This document shows, piece after piece, positions 19,110 through 32,887 of a stretch of 64,000 nucleotides of DNA. Below the pieces are notes generated by a model, which was not told the DNA's origin, did not search any database, and was given only the letters and a program-made list of their open reading frames with translations. The position numbers and the translations under genes were made by a program. This DNA comes from Excoecaria cochinchinensis (lineage: Eukaryota; Streptophyta; Magnoliopsida; Malpighiales; Euphorbiaceae): contig CANTUQ010000020.1 of NCBI GenBank assembly GCA_947683425.1, positions 3,260,001 to 3,324,000 of the forward strand. Reading direction: 5' to 3'. Positions within the stretch are counted from its first letter, which is position 1. The number at the start of each line of letters is the position of its first letter.

Positions 19110-20789
19110 TCAGAAAATCAAAGCCAAAAGAGGCAGAATGAAAAGATCAAAGCCAAAAGAGGCAAAACGGGTCGAGGAAAGGAATCCACAAGTAGGAATG
19201 AAGCCAAAATTTCTAGTCAAAATTCAACGCCGGACTTGTGGTCCCAAACGAAGATGAAAAGAGGTGCGTGTACGTGTGAAATCTAGGATTTGAACGAAGC
19301 TTGTTAAAAGGGAATGCTATTTGAGGAAAAAAGGAAAATCAAATCCAAATAATTCATTCATAATGTATCATAGGATGTACATATCAACATACTCACATTG
19401 CATATGTGCATAAACATTGTGTGTTAGGGCACACACATAACGCTGCATATCATAGAGTACACATATTAGCATATATCATTAGGTCGGTCATTATACATAT
19501 CATGCACTACAAACATATTGCATCTTTCACATTGCGTGCCATATTATGAACGTGCATTATCATGCATGCGTTATGCCATGCACGTATGAATCTTGCATCA
19601 TGCATGTTAGTCACTGTATATACCATACCATGTTTTTGTAGGCATACCATGTAAATACACATGTTTTGTAAACCTATTCTTTTCTTGCAACCACTTTTAT
19701 CCCATCTCATGCGCATTATTTGTATATGTTTTGCACTTTTATGTATGTGAGTTTTGCCATTTCTCGCGACTCATTGGTGCACATTACCATGCTAGGTCGT
19801 CTTCACCTTACATCATGTATTCGTATCTTTTCTAAATCATGCCATGTTCACATGTACCATATATCATGAACATTCATCCCCATACTGTGCCATAGGTTGT
19901 ACTCATGCTTTCATCGTATACATGTACATTGCAAATTTATGCATGCACGTTATTCGTCATGCATTGTTCACACATTCACAGTCACTTATAATTTTTCGTT
20001 AATATTTTACACTCACACATCTTTGCACATATTTCATGTACGCATTTTTATACAAAATATTTTTACACATGTTTCGCACATACAGTTCCTTGCACGCATT
20101 ATTAATATGCATGATGCTATTGTATATGCCATTCCATATACATGATTCTTAACGCATAATTTGCACATATTTTTTTTTTAAAAAAAAAATCTCTATTTGC
20201 TTAAACGATTTTTGTGTATATACATTTCGATAGAATCAAAATTTTTTGTGTTAAGCTATACCCTAAAACGTTGGTATGTTTGCACCTTATTGAGGTACCT
20301 TTGATTCAAGGTTTGACTCTGCCTATTTAGTTCTCAACTATGAATGGATTTGATCTTAACTCTAGAAATTTGAGTTTCATTCCACTTTGAATTAAGTAAG
20401 GGGTATATATGTTTGGTCTTTAAGAGCTGGATCACGTGAAGATATTTGACCATACCATGTGATTTATAAATTTCGAGCACTTTTGGCCCGCTTTTGAAAA
20501 CATAAACTGAAAAGCTAGTTGCAATTAAAGGATTGGATGAAAACTCACTAAGAGCACTAGAACCTTTCCGATTACCCGTCAAAGTGATTCCTGGATAAGG
20601 CTGAATCTAAAAAATGATTTAGGCACCATTTCTTTGTATACCTCTCTAAATGACCATTTCCTACCCTCATTTCAAAATCGCTTGCTAGCCCGTTGAGCCT
20701 TTATTTTGGTATGCTAAATGCGTACCGATTTTATTATTACACACGTTAAAACTATCCTTCGCCTAAAATAATTTTGGTCCCCCTTAGAA

Positions 20790-21090
20790 AAATGGCCGCT
20801 CTAGTAAGGATGGATGTACATTATGACATTTCTTTGAGCTATCAAAACTTGCTCCGATAAATGGGGGTTTACACTTCAAGAAGAAAATTTTAATCATCGA
20901 TAATTTTTTGGGGTTACCAAAAATTGCCCCGATGAAAATGGATTTACACTTTGGGGAAAAGAGCCTCAATTTTTGACAATTCTTTGAGCTACCAATAATC
21001 ACCCTGATAAGGATGGGTTTACCCCTTGAGAAAAATTTTCAATTATCGATAATTTTTGGGCTACACTTCTGGAAAGGGGTTTGAATCATC
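20790..21090 (+). repeat. Degenerate ~80-bp tandem repeats (copy 2)
   Basis: Same repeat family as 1540-1930, with about one unit fewer. Confidence 0.6.
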
Positions 21091-21942
21091 GATAAACTTT
21101 TTGTGTAGTTAGAGACATGAGCTTGCGAAGAGAAAAACAAAAAAAAGAAAAAAAATAGAACGAAAAACAAAAAAAAAGATCGAAAAAAAATCGAAAAAAA
21201 TCGAAATTGAAGAAAAAAAAAAGGAAAAAAAAAAGAAGAAAAATGGTAGGGCCCAAGATAGTACCCCTTGACGAGTTCGGTGGTTATCTTTTTAACTAAA
21301 TTGTTATGTCGAGCTTGATAAGTCAGAGTGTTACCGAGTCCAAATTCAAGAGTATCTGGACAGTATACAAAATTATTCCATCATCCAAATGAACGCTGCG
21401 GCCGTTTTGCTCTAGCGACCTGATCCTCCTTTGATAGCCAATTACCTAAGCCTAACATTACAACCAAAGTAAGACCTCTTGATTCTTGGTTTGGCCTTAC
21501 CTAATTAGCAGAGATGACCTTCTGATAAGGTTTGGTACATAGGAAGATGCATATGGTGTTTCTTGAGCTTCAAGCGAGAAGCCATAAGTGCATTTATGCA
21601 TTCGAGTTGAGTCTTGTCCTCGACATTGCATTTAGAATTTGCTTTTGAAAAATGAAAAATCTTGTTTTGGCCTTTTGCACATACACACAGAGATTGCGTG
21701 GTATGTCTCGTATTTACATGTTGGTTTAATAAACCTTAATGTCTACATATTTATCTTCTTGCCCTTCATTGGGAATGACTCCCGAATTCTTTTGCTGAAA
21801 TTGAATCAGTTGAGAATGTGGTTCATTCAGTATACTCAAAGGCAAATAGAAACTCGAGTTTGAGGTACCTAATAGGTTGCACTCATTTTATAATCTTGGG
21901 GTATTTCTTATCACTACCCATGAAAATGATACTTTGCGTACA

Positions 21943-21947
21943 CTCCC
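21943..21947. repeat. Target-site duplication of B/C compound, left (CTCCC)
   Basis: CTCCC precedes TGTAACACC and recurs at 41432-41436. Removing the insertion joins sequences that are contiguous in copy 1 (around 2740-2800). Confidence 0.93.
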
Positions 21948-22346
21948 TGTAACACCCCCTTCCCATACGTAGGCGATCCCATCCGATAAGGAGTGAGATG
22001 CCGTATGAGTCAAGGTGTCACCACACAATAGCAAAGCAAAAATATACATTCATTTATCACATACATTCAGAAATACAGAATAATTAAAAACTTTACATGC
22101 AGAAAGCAAAAGCTGATCATGCATTACTATAATAAACTATTACAATAATGATCTGATCAACTAGCTGATACAAAATAATATTACATATACAAAATAGAGA
22201 TACAAAAGCGGAAGCTGATACAAAACTGATACATGAGAGTTCTATACAAAAAGAATCATCATTGATACAAAACTGAGCCCTACACTAAACCCTTATGTGT
22301 TGGCTTGATGACGGCGACTTTCACAAAGCAAAATCCTTCCGTACCT

Positions 22347-22426
22347 GCACGGGTAAAAACACCGTGCTAAGCGATAAACGCTTAGTGGGGAAACACACAT
22401 TAATAATGGACGGCCATTCACAATGG
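22347..22426 (-). promoter_or_regulatory. Conserved LTR hairpin block (B 3' LTR)
   Basis: Reverse complement of the A block: GCACGG/CCGTGC, CTAAGCG/CGTTTAT-side hairpin and CCATT/AATGG are all recognisable. Confidence 0.55.
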
Positions 22427-23097
22427 TCGTCAAGGCATAACACATTCACAAGGCCAATATGCAAAGGCTAAACATAATCCATATAAACATGCTATATAAT
22501 CAATATTTCATACTCATATTCATTCAGAAATAATCCGCTACACATTACATCGATATACTCATTCAGATAATCCATTTATAGCCAAATCAGATCAAAGCAG
22601 TTCAAATAAACATTCAAAGAACACCTGCTGACTCTAGGTAGTGGATAACGAGTGTACAGACAGTACTTTCCGGGTACGAGCCGATTACAGACAGTACGTT
22701 ACGGGTACGAATCGATTAAACCATTACACTTTAACTTTCACAGATATTTTCACAAGGGACCTTAAACAAGATCCAATACAGAAAAGGGTTCGCGAGGAAC
22801 CAAACAGGGACCAGATCGGGGTCCAAACAGAACGATGGGCTGCAGCAACAGACTCTATTAGGCATGCCTAACTATCCACTTACTTGACTCTAGCAGGCTA
22901 TGCGTCATACAAATCAAATAACAGAATATCGTGTACAAACATAAGAAAAATCATGGTATTACGCATGTCGAAGCATTTAAAAGTATGACATGCATCACAC
23001 AGCAGTAAAGTCGATTCAGAATAAATACCAAATTTATTTCTGAGTTAATAAATAGGAAATTTCGGAGAAACGGGCTGAACGGAGAAACGGGCGAGGT

Positions 23098-23462
23098 TGG
23101 CTGGTCACGAGGCGTGACTTGCCTACTCACAGGGCAGGTCATGAGTCGTGACTGAGGGTCACGCCTCATGACTTGCTTCGTCCCTCGCAGATCACGCGGC
23201 GCTCACGCAGGTCACGCGACGTGACTGGACGTCACGTCTCGTGACTTGCTTCTCTCTTCAGCCGATCACGCGACATGCCTTCTATCAGGCCGGTCACGAG
23301 GCGTGACGGGGAGTCACGTCTCGTGACTGCCTTCCTCAAGGCCGGTCACGCGTTGTGATAGACAATCACAACTCGTGACTGGCTTTGCTCTGGCAGGTCA
23401 CGAGTCGTGACTGGAAGTCACGTCTCGTGACTTGCCCTCTCTCCCTTGGCTAGTCACGCGAC
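23098..23462 (-). repeat. TCACG/CGTGA palindrome array (B 3' LTR)
   Basis: Dense GTCACGAGGCGTGAC and GTCACGTCTCGTGAC palindromes; 22 bp shorter than in the sister LTRs. Confidence 0.85.
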
Positions 23463-24345
23463 AAATCTGGAAAATGGGATTTCTACAGTAACTCGATTTC
23501 CAGTTTTCCAGAATACAGAAATCAATCCGAAATTTGATTCAAAACCAATCAAACCTGTTCTTACCTTCTGGAAAACATCCCAAACAATATAAGCAACATA
23601 TATACAACCCAGTTTCAACATTTAATCAACCAAATCAAGAATATATGCAATCAAGTTCATCAAGAACATAAACCCTAGAAATTTACAGTAACTCAAAATC
23701 ATACAAATCACAAGCAAATATTCCCAAGCCTGAAATCTAATCTTCTCTTCACTTAGTCCCACTGCTCCCAGCAATCTCTTTGCCTTTGGGATCGCGTGGA
23801 GCCTCAGCTAAACACAAATATACAACAATGCAACCCTAAATTAAACCTAAACTCAAGGAAGAAGAAGATGAAAATTACAGTAAGACAAAGACAAGGATAT
23901 GCACTTACCAAGTTAGGAGCAAGAGTGAGCAATCTCCACAACACAACTTGATTAACAGATAGCAAGCAGTAATTAGGAAAGGAAAAAGGAAGAAGAAGAT
24001 GGAGGTTGAAGGGAAAAAACGTGAATCTGATTTCCTTTCACTCTTCCTTCATTTCTTTCTTCATTTTCCTTTACCTAATACACATGTCATCCTTTTGGTG
24101 GTGAAACTTGCTCACTCACACCCTAACCCTACACATCACACACACCAAATGCAAACTCAACTAAAACATCCTACAATGGTATGCTCCAATGTACACAAGC
24201 AATTCCCAATTAAATACATATTAATGCCATGTATGCACCCACATAATAATAAACCCAAAACATACATTTTTATTAAAATACCCTTATGACATGCTGAACA
24301 CATGCACATGCATGCTCACACAGACAGACAGACATGCTCATTCCA

Positions 24346-27300
24346 CTAGGGGCAAATGGGGTGTGACAACTCTCCCCTACTAATAAGAATTTCGTCCTCA
24401 AAATTCTCACCTGAACTGAATAACTGCGGATACTGAGCTCTCATCAACTCCTCTGGTTCCCAAGTCGCTTCTTCGACTCCATGATGGATCCACAACACTT
24501 TAACCAAAGGAATCTGCTTATTTCTCAACTGCCTCACCTCTCGGGCTATAATAGCTCGCGGTTCCTCATCATAAGAGAAATCTGGCTGAACCTGGATATC
24601 CTGAACTGACAGAACATGCGAAGGATCTGATCTGTACCGACGAAGCATCGAAACGTGGAACACATCGTGCAACTTTGCTAACTCCATCGGTAGCGCCAAT
24701 CTATAGGCTACAGGTCCTACCTTAGCCAAAATCTCATAAGGTCCAATGAAACGAGGACTAAGCTTGCCTTTCTTGCCAAACCGAAGCACTTTCCTCCAAG
24801 GTGAAACCTTAAGGAAAACCTTGTCCCCGATCTCAAATGTACATCTTTCCTTTTCAAATTGGCATAAGACTTCTGTCGATCCTTGGCTGCCTTCAAATTC
24901 CGCTGCACTACTCTGATTTTCTCTTCAGTATCTCTAACCAAGTCAGGTCCAATCATAGATCTCTCGGATAGCTCGGTCCAACAAATCGGAGTCCTACACT
25001 GACGACCATACAAAGCCTCATATGGTGCCATACCGATGCTCGACTGAAAACTGTTGTTGTAGGCAAACTCCATAAGCGACACATATCTGTCCCAACTACC
25101 CGAAAAATCCAAAGCACAAGCCCTCATCATATCCTCCAGAATCTGAATGACTCGCTCTGACTGACCGTCGGTCTGAAGATGAAATGCTGTACTGAAATTC
25201 AACCTAGTGCCCAAAGCTCTCTGTAACTCCTTCCAAAACTTGGAAGTAAACCTCGGATCCCGATCTGACACTATGGATAAAGGCACACCATGCAACCGAA
25301 CTATCTCCTCCACATAGATACTGGCCAATCTATCCATAGAGTAGTCCACTCTAACCTGCAGAAAGTGAGCTGATTTCGTAAGCCGATCCACAATAACCCA
25401 AACTGAGTCATGTTTCCTCTGAGTCAAAGGTAAACCAAAAACGAAGTCCATGGCGATATCATCCCATTTCCACTCAGGAATGGATAAAGGCATAAGCAAA
25501 CCCGAAGGTACCTGATGCTCGGCCTTTAACTGCTGACAAGTGAAGCACTTGGAAACAAAATCCACAATGTCTCTCTTCATACCGGACCACCAAAAGAATT
25601 GCTTCATGTCTAGGTACATCTTCTCACTGCCCGGATGCATAGTAAAGACTGTACTATGCGCCTCACTCATAAGCTGTCTCCTCAAATCCTCAGATTCTGG
25701 CACACACAAACGATCTCTGAACAAAAGCACCCCATCCTGAACTGAGAACTCTGACTGCTTACCCGATCTGACCTCATGTACAATCCGCTGAAGTCTCACA
25801 TCATCTCTCTGAGCATCCACAATCCTCTGTCTCAAAGTAGGCTTCATACGCAGCTGGGCAAGCAAAGCCCCGTCCGAACCAAATTTCCATCTGAATCGCC
25901 TCAAGAACAAAGCTGAAACTGACTTCCGACTCAAAGCATCAGCGACTACATTGGCTTTACTAGGATGGTAATCCACAATGCAGTCGTAGTCCTTAAACAA
26001 CTCAAGCCATCGGCGCTGTCTCATTTTCAACTCTTTCTTTGAAAGGAAGTACTTCAAGCTCTTGTGGTCCGAAAAGATCCTACACTTTTCCCCATACAAG
26101 TAGTGACGCCAAATCTTCAAAGCAAAAATCACAGCTGCTAACTCTAAATCATGCATCGGATAGTTCTTCTCTTGTGGCTTCAACTGACGAGAAGCATAAG
26201 CCACGACTTTTCCTTCCTGCATCAGCACACATCCAAGACCAACACCCGAAGCATCACTGTAAATGACAAACTATTTACCCGAGATGGGTTGAGTAAGGAT
26301 AGGTGCCTCAACAAGCAACTGTTTTAACCGATCAAAACAAGACTGACATCTGTCTGACCACTCAAATCTAACTCCTTTCCTCAATAATCTAGTCATCGGA
26401 GCAGCAATCACAGAAAAACCTTTAACAAACCGGCGGTAATAACCTGCCAAACCGAGGAAACTCCTCACCTCCTGAACATTCCTAGGCGCTTTCCAATCAA
26501 CTATCGCCTCAATATTGGCTGGATCTACCTGAATACCTCTAGCTGAAATAATGTGACCCAAGAATGATACTTCTCGAAGCCAAAAGTCACACTTGCTAAG
26601 CTTAGCAAACAACTGATGCTCTCTTAACATCTGCAAAACCAATCTGAGATGCTCCTCATGCTCACTTTCATCCTTGGAATACACCAAGATGTCATCAATG
26701 AACACTACTACAAATCGATCTAAGTATGGCCTAAACACACGATTCATCAGATCCATAAAAGCCGCTGGAGCATTAGTCAAGCCAAACGGCATCACAAGAA
26801 ACTCATAGTGGCCATACCTAGTCCGAAATGCAGTCTTAACCACATCAGCATCCTGAACTCGAAGCTGATAATACCCTGATCGAAGATCTATCTTGGAGAA
26901 AACACCTGCACCACGAAGCTGATCAAATAAATCCTCAATCCTAGGCAACGGATACTTGTTCTTCACTGTAACTTTATTAATCTGTCTATAGTCAATACAC
27001 ATCTGCAATGATCCATCTTTCTTCTTAACAAACAGAACTGGAGCTCCCCATGGAGATATGCTCGGTCTAATAAACCCCTTATCCAATAACTCTTGTAGCT
27101 GAGATTTAAGTTCCCTCAACTCTACAGGAGCCATCCGATAAGGTGCTCTCGAAATAGGTGCAGTACCTGGTATGATCTCAATGGACAACTCAACTTCTCT
27201 CTCAGGAGGCAAACCAGGCAACTCGCTCGGGAACACATCACTAAACTCCCGCACCACAGGGATGTCCTCAATCTGAACCTGATCCCTCTTGGAATCTAAC

Positions 27301-28967
27301 ACAACTGCAAGAAAAGCCTCACATCCTTTCCTGATAAATCTCTTGGCTTGCATCGCAGAAATCACATTATTCACAGAACTAGCACCCAAACCTTTCAAAA
27401 ACACAAGAGACTGACTTCTATCCCGAAGTTCAACTGTCTTCCTATGGCAATCAACTACAGCCCGATGTTTACCCAACCAGTCCATCCCCAAAATCAGATC
27501 AAACTCTTTGAAAGGTAACTCAATCAGATCCGCTGGAAGAACAACTCCCTCAACAATCATAGGATAACTCCTAAAGACTCTACTCACACTGACACTATAC
27601 CCTAATGGACTGGTCACACATATCTCATAATCTAACTGATCAACAGAATGCAATTTATCAACAATTTTATCTGTGCACAAATACGAGTGTGTGGAACCAG
27701 GATCAATTAGAGCATATAACTCAGTGTCATAGAGTAGGAACTTACCAGCAATAACATCAGGCGCATCCTGCTCATCTCTGGCCCTCATGGCATAAGCTCT
27801 AACGGCACCCTGAGGAGGACGCTCAACAGTCTCAGAAGCAGCTCCATCTCTATGCCGACCACCTCTACCTCTACCTCGACCTCTACCACGGGTAGCCTGA
27901 GAAGCATTCGAACCAACCCTACTAGCTCCTCCCTGAGGTCCTGAATCCTCAATCGACTGGGGACAACTAGCCACTCGGTGCTCAGTGCTCCCACATCTAA
28001 AACATCCCCCAGTGAGCCACCTACACTCACCCCGGTGAGCCTTGCTGCAATTCTCACAAATAGGTATGGCATCAGATTTACCTCCCCTACCAGAACCTGA
28101 CACAGCTGCAGAACCCTGTCTTCTGCCTCTAGAAGCCGGACCAGAAGATAACTCGTCCTGTGGGTTCCTAGATCTCTTACCCGATGAAGATCCTCCACGA
28201 GAAGAGTTCCTCCTCTGAGCTCTCTCTCTCAACACAGTCTCTGATAACTCAGCTCTCACAGCAGCCTCTACAATCTGATAATAACTGACCCCAGGTATGC
28301 ACATCAGAGAAATAAAAGCAATCTTCAAAGACTCATTTAACCCCGCTTCAAAATGCTTGCATCTAAAGTCATCAGTCATAACTCCACGTGGGGCATAGCG
28401 AGATAACCTATTAAACTCTTTCTCATAATCTGCTACAGACATAGCCCTCTGTTTCAAACTCAAAAACAGTGCCCATCTCGCATCTCTGTCAGTCTGAGTG
28501 ATGTACTTCTTTATAAACTCACCCTCAAAGAACTCCCAAGTAATCGGATCCGGTAGCTGAGGGTGCCTACAAACCAATTCCCACCATTCAAATGCAGACC
28601 CTTGCAGAAGAACTAGTGCACACTCTACCTGCTGGTCGGGAGGACACCGAATCTCTCTTAAAGCACGCTTTACTTTATCTAACCATCTTTCAGCCAACTC
28701 AGATTCATTCAAACCAGTGCCATAAAAATCTTCAACTCCTGCCCTTCTCAAATTTTCCATAGGTGCTCTAGGAGCAGTCACTCTCTCCAAAACCCTAGCC
28801 ATGTCCTGATGCAGTCTGAACATAGCCTCAAAGGGCATGGCTGCGGCCTCGGGCTGGACCCTAGCATGCTGAGCCGACACAGTAACAGAAACAGACTGAT
28901 CTACAGCTGGAGGATTCACACTCTCGGCGGATTCCTCCCGTGCACCATGAGCAGAATTAGAAGCCAT
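24346..28967 (-). pseudogene. gag-pol: Element B gag-pol polyprotein, one stop and one frameshift
   Basis: Reads from ATG at 28967 down to a stop just inside the LTR at 24346. Gag occupies about residues 1-300; knuckles are C304-C307-H311-C315 and C322-C325-H330-C335; protease IDPGS is at 421-425; RT FIDD at 756-759; RNase H from about 898. Gag, protease and RT are uninterrupted for 898 codons. A GAG-to-TAG change at 26271-26273 stops the frame at the RNase H start, and a 1-bp deletion in an A run near 24836 shifts frame between integrase and chromodomain (24346-24789). The integrase zinc finger is kept (CFTCQQ). It shows what an uninterrupted Gag/NC junction looks like in this family (CAG and AGA where A has stops). 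Confidence 0.93.
24369..24405 (-). promoter_or_regulatory. PPT and PPT-proximal hairpin (element B)
   Basis: Purine tract AGGGGAGAGT on the minus strand beside the LTR. The hairpin AATTTTG-AGGA-CGAAATT (24388-24405) has one wobble pair. Confidence 0.7.
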
Positions 28968-29070
28968 CTAAACAAACAAGAAACAACCGTATCAGCCAAC
29001 ACAGATCTAGACACATACACATCTAAGAAACTTAGAACAATCACAACAACACCCAGAAACGCCTAAACCA

Positions 29071-29083
29071 TGCTCTGAAACCA
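29071..29083 (-). other. Primer-binding site of element B
   Basis: Minus strand TGGTTTCAGAGCA, five bases from the LTR. It has one mismatch (T for A) to the TGGTATCAGAGC seen in A, D and E; C has the same variant. Confidence 0.85.
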
Positions 29084-29487
29084 CTAACTGTAACACCCCC
29101 TTCCCATACGTAGGCGATCCCATCCGATAAGGAGTGAGATGCCGTATGAGTCAAGGTGTCACCACACAATAGCAAAGCAAAAATATACATTCATTTATCA
29201 CATACATTCAGAAATACAGAATAATTAAAAACTTTACATGCAGAAAGCAAAAGCTGATCATGCATTACTATAATAAACTATTACAATAATGATCTGATCA
29301 ACTAGCTGATACAAAATAATATTACATATACAAAATAGAGATACAAAAGCGGAAGCTGATACAAAACTGATACATGAGAGTTCTATACAAAAAGAATCAT
29401 CATTGATACAAAACTGAGCCCTACACTAAACCCTTCTGTGTTGGCTTGATGACAGCGACTTTCACAAAGCAAACTCCTTCCGCACCT

Positions 29488-29567
29488 GCACGGGTAAAAA
29501 CACCGTGCTAAGCGATAAACGCTTAGTGGGGAAACACACATAAATAATGGACGGCCATTCACAATGG
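29488..29567 (-). promoter_or_regulatory. Conserved LTR hairpin block (shared LTR)
   Basis: Same three hairpins as the B 3' LTR. Confidence 0.55.
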
Positions 29568-30239
29568 TCATCAAGGCATAACACATTCACAAGGACAATA
29601 TGCAAAGGCTAAACATAATCCATATAAACATGCTATATAATCAATATTTCATACTCATATTCATTCAAAAATAATCCGCTACACATTACATCGATATACT
29701 CATTTAGATAATCCATTTATAGCCAAATCAGATCAAAGCAGTTCAAATAAACATTCAAAGAACACCTGCTGACTCTAGGTAGTGGATAACGAGTGTACAG
29801 ATAGTACTTTCCGGGTATGAGCCGATTACAGACAGTACGTTATGGGTACGAATCGATTAAACCATTACACTTTAACTTTCACAGATATTTTCACAAGGGA
29901 CCTTAAACAAGATCCAATATAGAAAAGGGTTCGCGAGGAACCAAACGGGGACCAGATCGGGGTCCAAACAGAACGATGGGCTGCAGCAACAGACTCTATT
30001 AGGCATGCCTAACTATCCACTTACTTGACTCTAGCAGGCTATGCGTCATACAAATCAAATAACAGAATATCGTGTACAAACATCAGAAAAATCATTGTAT
30101 TACGCATGTCGAAGCATTTAAAAGTATGACATGCATCACACAGCAGTAAAGTCCATTCAGAATAAATACCAAATTCATTTCTGAGTTAATAAATAGGAAA
30201 TTTCGAAAAAATGGGCTGAACGGAGAAACGGGCGAGGTT

Positions 30240-30625
30240 GGCTGGTCACGAGGCGTGACTTGCCTCCTCACAGGGCAGGTCACGAGTCGTGACTGAGGGT
30301 CACGCCTCGTGACTTGCTTCGTCCCTCGCAGATCACGTGACGTGATCTTGCAGATCACGCGGCGCTCACGCAGGTCACGCGATGTGACTGGACGTCACGT
30401 CTCGTGACTTGCTTCTCTCTTCAGCCGATCACGCGACATGCCTTCTATCAGGCCGGTCACGAGGCGTGACGGGGAGTCACGTCTCGTGACTGCCTTCCTC
30501 AAGGCCGGTCACGCGTTGTGATAGACAATCACAACTCGTGACTGGCTTTGCTCTGGCAGGTCACGAGTCGTGACTGGAAGTCACGTCTCGTGACTTGCCC
30601 TCTCTTCCTTGGCTAGTCACGCGAC
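30240..30625 (-). repeat. TCACG/CGTGA palindrome array (shared LTR)
   Basis: Includes the ATCACGTGACGTGATC segment absent from the B 3' LTR. Confidence 0.85.
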
Positions 30626-31531
30626 AAATCTGGAAAATGGGATTTCTACAGTAACTCGATTTCCAGTTTTCCAGAATACAGAAATCAATCCCAAATTTGA
30701 TTCAAAACCAATCAAACCTATTCTTACCTTCTGGAAAACATCCCAAACAATATAAGCAATATATATACAACCCAGTTTCAACATTTAATCATCCAAATCA
30801 AGAATATATGCAATCAAGTTCATCAAGAACATAAACCCTAGAAATTTACAGTAACTCAAAATCATACAAATCACAAGCAAATATTCCCAAGCCTGAAATC
30901 TAATCTTCTCTTCACTTAGTCCCACTGCTCCCAGCAATCTCTTTGCCTTTGGGATCGCGTGGAGCCTCAGCTAAACACAAATATACAACAATGCAACCCT
31001 AAATTAAACCTAAACTCAAGGAAGAAGAAGATGAAAATTACAGTAAGACAAAGACAAGGATATGCACTTACCAAGTTAGGAGCAAGAGTGAGCAATCTCC
31101 ACAACACAACTTGATTAACAGATAGCAAGCAGTAATTAGGAAAGGAAAAAGGAAGAAGAAGATGGAGGTTGAAGGGAAAAAACGTGAATCTGATTTCCTT
31201 TCACTCTTCCTTCATTTCTTTCTTCATTTTCCTTTACCTAATACACATGTCATCCTTTTGGTGGTGAAACTTGCTCACTCACACCCTAACCCTACACATC
31301 ACACACACCTAATGCAAACTCAACTAAAACATCCTACAATGGTATGCTCCAATGTACACACGCAATTCCCAATTAAATACATATTAATGCCATGTATGCA
31401 CCCACATAATAATAAACCCAAAACATACATTTTTACTAAAATACCCTTATGACATGCTGAACACATGCACATGCATGCTCACACAGACAGACAGACAGGC
31501 TCATTCCACTAGGGGCAAATGGGGTGTGACA

Positions 31532-31568
31532 ACTCTCCCCTACTAATAAGAATTTCATCCTCGAAATT
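31532..31568 (-). promoter_or_regulatory. PPT and PPT-proximal hairpin (element C)
   Basis: Purine tract next to the shared LTR. The hairpin (31551-31568) reads AATTTCG-AGGA-TGAAATT on the minus strand, paired with one G-U wobble on the opposite arm from that in A. Confidence 0.7.
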
Positions 31569-32491
31569 CTCACCTGAACTGAATAACTGCGGATACTGAG
31601 CTCTCATAAACTCCTCTGGTTCCCAAGTCGCTTCTTCGACTCCATGATGGATCCACAACACTTTAACCAAAGGAATCTGCTTATTTCTCAACTGCCTCAC
31701 CTCTCGGGCTATAATAGCTCGCGGTTCCTCATCATAAGAGAAATCTGGCTGGACCTAGATATCCTGAACTGACAGAACATGCGAAGGATCTGATCTGTAC
31801 CGACGAAGCATCGAAACGTGGAACACATCGTGCAACTTTGCTAACTCCATCGGTAGCGCCAATCTATAGGCTACAGGTCCTACCTTAGCCAAAATCTCAT
31901 AAGGTCCAATGAAACGAGGACTAAGCTTGCCTTTCTTGCCAAACCGAAGCACTTTCCTCCAAGGTGAAACCTTAAGGAAAACCTTGTCCCCGATCTCAAA
32001 ATGTACATCTTTCCTTTTCAAATTGGCATAAGACTTCTGTCGATCCTTGGCTGCCTTCAAATTCCGCTGCACTACTCTGATTTTCTCTTCAGTATCTCTA
32101 ACCAAGTCAGGTCCAATCATAGATCTCTCGGATAGCTCGGTCCAACAAATCGGAGTCCTACACTGACGACCATACAAAGCCTCATATGGTGCCATACCGA
32201 TTCTCGACTGAAAACTGTTGTTGTAGGCAAACTCCATAAGCGACACATATCTGTCCCAACTACCCGGAAAATCCAAAGCACAAGCCCTCATCATATCCTC
32301 CAGAATCTGAATGACTCGCTCTGACTGACCGTCGGTCTGAAGATGAAACGCTGCACTGAAATTCAACCTAGTGCCCAAAGCTCTCTGTAACTCCTTCCAA
32401 AACTTGGAAGTAAACCTCGGATCCCGATCTGACACTATGGATAAAGGCACACCATGCAACCGAACTATCTCCTCCACATAGATACTGGCCA

Positions 32492-32496
32492 ATCTG
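32492..32496. repeat. TSD of solo LTR, left (ATCTG)
   Basis: ATCTG is repeated at 35229-35233. Removing the solo LTR and one copy restores the integrase reading frame of C. Confidence 0.92.
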
Positions 32497-32849
32497 TGTA
32501 ACACCCTGCCATCCCCGTTGGAAGGATACCGGAGTGCCACGCAGGCAAACACATAAAACAAATCCATATACACATGTATAAACAAAAACCAAATGAAATG
32601 TAAAGAAACTTTTAATCATTTAATAGTAAAATCCTGTTTACATATAACATATATCAATATCGTTTTACAAAAAGAGGCTCGTAAGCAAATACATATACAA
32701 AATAATATGTGTTCCTTTACAAAAGATTTACTTGACTATACACAAGCCATATACAAAAATTTACAGCGGAAGATTTCAAAAACAACTTCATCAAAAGACT
32801 CCTAGTGGCCGACCTGCAGATATCCGACTCTGAACTGCACTCGCCACCT

Positions 32850-32887
32850 GCACGGGAAAAGAGCCCGTGCTAAGCGATAACGCTTAG
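32850..32887 (-). promoter_or_regulatory. Conserved LTR hairpins (solo LTR)
   Basis: GCACGGG-AAAAGAG-CCCGTGC (7-bp stem) and CTAAGCG-ATAA-CGCTTAG. The seventh pair of the first hairpin is G-C here and A-T in D. Confidence 0.6.

Larger units (their letters stand above)
19300..21947 (+). mobile_element. Tat/Ogre-like internal region, copy 2, left part (non-coding)
   Basis: Block-by-block counterpart of 1-2750: CATG-dense tract (19370-20170), GAATCTGAG/GATCTTAAC stretch, ~80-bp repeats (20790-21090), A-rich tract (21125-21245), unique sequence to 21947. It continues at 41432 after the B/C compound. No coding region is supported. Confidence 0.7.
21948..24368 (-). repeat. B/C compound LTR 1 (3' LTR of B)
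   Basis: On the plus strand it starts TGTAACACC and ends GTGTGACA, 2421 bp. Compared with the other two LTRs it lacks about 22 bp in the palindrome array near 23190. Confidence 0.94.
29089..31531 (-). repeat. B/C compound LTR 2, shared between B and C
   Basis: TGTAACACC to GTGTGACA on the plus strand, 2443 bp. The PBS of B abuts its left side and the PPT of C abuts its right side, so it serves both bodies. There is no TSD at either side. Confidence 0.94.

Noticed and set aside
24120..24135. Telomere-like CCCTAACCCTA word
   Set aside because: Only one and a half units, repeated only as part of the LTR.
24001..24289. 96-codon ORF near the start of the B/C LTRs (also 31162 and 41062)
   Set aside because: Repeated only through the LTRs, antisense to the element, composition-driven.
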